The notes below the pieces were generated by a model, which saw only the letters and a list, made by a program, of their open reading frames with translations, was not told the origin of the DNA and did not search any database. Below, piece after piece: positions 5,278 through 6,266 of a stretch of DNA of 6,266 nt (position 1 is its first letter; each line of letters starts with the position of its first letter). Source of the stretch: JBDTMC01 sp039934475 (GTDB lineage Bacteria; Acidobacteriota; Terriglobia; Bryobacterales; Bryobacteraceae). A program made the position numbers and the translations under genes. Location: positions 1-6,266 of the forward strand of contig JBDTMC010000464.1 in NCBI GenBank assembly GCA_039934475.1, in the 5' to 3' direction.

Positions 5278-6266
5278 ATGAACCTATCCCGACGCAGTTT
5301 TCTCTCGCTATCCGCCGCCGCTGCCTTTGCCCCGGCGGCCACTGGCCGCACACCCAACGTGGTCCTTATCTACTGCGACGATCTCGGCTATGGCGACCTG
5401 GGCTGCTATGGCTCCAGCATCCAGACGCCGAATATCGACCGCCTCGCCACAGAGGGCACTCGATTCACATCGTGCATCTCTGCCAATCCAGTCTGCTCCC
5501 CTTCCCGCGCGGCACTACTCACCGGGCGGTATCCCACCCGGGTCGGAGTGCCGCGCGTTCTTTTTCCAAAGGACACCGGCGGCCTGGACCAGGGCGAAAC
5601 GACCATGGCGAACCTGCTGAAGCAGCGTAGCTATAAGACCAAGGCGATTGGTAAGTGGCACCTTGGCGTGACGCCGCAGTACCTGCCGACGGCGCGCGGA
5701 TTCGACGAGTACATTGGAATCCCCTACAGCAACGACATGAACCCGCCGGTGCTGATGCGCAACAACGACGTGATTGCACAAGAAGCCGACCAGACCCAAT
5801 TGACGCCGCGATACACAGAAGAGGCGACGTCGTTTATCCAGAACTCCGGCAACAATCCGTTCTTCCTCTATCTGGCCCATACCTATCCGCACATCCCCCT
5901 GCATGCATCACCCCGCTTCAAGGGAAAGTCCGCGCAGGGCCTGTATGGCGATGTGGTGCAGGAACTCGACTGGAGCACAGGCGAGATCCTGAAAACGCTC
6001 GAGAAAACCGGCGTCGCCAAGGACACCCTGGTCATCTTCTCCTCCGACAATGGCCCGTGGTACCTCGGCAGTCCCGGGCGCCTGCGCGGAAGAAAGGGCT
6101 CCACTTACGAGGGCGGCGTGCGGGAACCTCTGCTGATGCGCTATCCGGGACGAATTCCGGCCGGGCGCGTCTCCAACGCATTGATCTCGATGATGGACTT
6201 CTTCCCCACCATCGCCGGCCTCACCGGAGCGAAGCTCCCGGACCGGCCACTGGATGGGCTTAACGC
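5278..6266 (+). CDS. Formylglycine-dependent sulfatase with Tat signal (partial, first 329 residues)
   Basis: A type I sulfatase of the alkaline phosphatase superfamily, cut by the right edge, hydrolysing a sulfate ester. ATG 5278 is fixed by an in-frame TGA at 5260-5262; the Shine-Dalgarno is weak. Residues 4-9 (SRRSFL) are a twin-arginine motif followed by an Ala-rich stretch with likely cleavage near residues 20-23, so it is exported folded. Mature sequence opens TPNVVLIYCDDLGYGD, giving metal ligands Asp34 and Asp35. CSPSRAALLTGRYP (73-86) is the sulfatase signature; Cys73 would be oxidised to formylglycine. GKWHLG (125-130) gives Lys126 and His128, His201 lies in LAHTYPHIPLH, SDNGP (256-260) gives Asp257 and Asn258, and Lys273 follows. 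All catalytic residues expected in this part are present. The substrate cannot be read: an arylsulfatase, or a sulfatase of sulfated glycans, are both possible. The C-terminal subdomain is outside the window. Nothing in view supplies the maturation enzyme. Confidence 0.93.
   Translation, partial: MNLSRRSFLSLSAAAAFAPAATGRTPNVVLIYCDDLGYGDLGCYGSSIQTPNIDRLATEGTRFTSCISANPVCSPSRAALLTGRYPTRVGVPRVLFPKDTGGLDQGETTMANLLKQRSYKTKAIGKWHLGVTPQYLPTARGFDEYIGIPYSNDMNPPVLMRNNDVIAQEADQTQLTPRYTEEATSFIQNSGNNPFFLYLAHTYPHIPLHASPRFKGKSAQGLYGDVVQELDWSTGEILKTLEKTGVAKDTLVIFSSDNGPWYLGSPGRLRGRKGSTYEGGVREPLLMRYPGRIPAGRVSNALISMMDFFPTIAGLTGAKLPDRPLDGLN

Noticed and set aside
5515..5904. 129-residue minus-strand frame opposite the sulfatase
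   Set aside because: Antisense shadow with no recognisable motif or ribosome site.
5655..6263. 202-residue plus-strand frame inside the sulfatase
   Set aside because: Out-of-frame reading of the sulfatase, whose own frame holds the CSPSR signature and metal ligands throughout.
1..6266. CRISPR arrays, insertion sequences, tRNA or rRNA genes, riboswitches
   Set aside because: No regularly spaced repeats, terminal inverted repeats, transposase motifs, cloverleaf-like sequence or known aptamer pattern was seen on either strand by eye; no formal search could be run.

Overview
The window is an ordinary, densely coded, GC-rich bacterial chromosome segment. The best guess for the source is Acidobacteriota, possibly the Solibacter/Bryobacter group. 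This is inferred from three things: the mix of an anchored HtrA-type protease, a FolD with an internal insertion, a non-classical GlnA and a Tat-exported sulfatase; moderate-to-high GC; and general family resemblance. No rRNA or other phylogenetic marker is present, so the assignment is tentative.

Layout. Positions 3453 down to 1 are on the minus strand and hold four genes read in the order amino acid permease, folD, coaE, HtrA-like protease (cut by the left edge). The first three are packed with gaps of 3 and 5 bases and look like one operon. The protease follows after 88 bases and has its own good promoter-like sequence and Shine-Dalgarno, so it may be transcribed independently as well. Positions 3454-3732 are the divergent intergenic region. 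On the plus strand, 3733-5157 is a type I glutamine synthetase closed by a strong intrinsic terminator. From 5278 to the right edge runs the 5' part of a formylglycine-type sulfatase with a twin-arginine signal.

Function. FolD supplies one-carbon folate intermediates and CoaE finishes coenzyme A, so the minus-strand operon is mainly cofactor housekeeping with an amino acid transporter at its head. The divergent glnA makes glutamine from glutamate and ammonia; its pairing with an amino acid permease hints at shared nitrogen control, but no convincing NtrC or sigma-54 site was seen. The sulfatase is a separate catabolic function, probably acting on sulfated compounds outside the cytoplasm. Three genes absent or mis-extended in a simple closed-ORF reading were recovered by hand: the protease (open at the left edge), the sulfatase (open at the right edge), and the true permease start (its frame stays open through the intergenic region and antisense to glnA).

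I found no undescribed system, mobile element, CRISPR array or RNA gene. The points most worth a second look are the non-classical GlnA active-site and regulatory regions, the internal insertion in FolD, and the short regulatory sequences.
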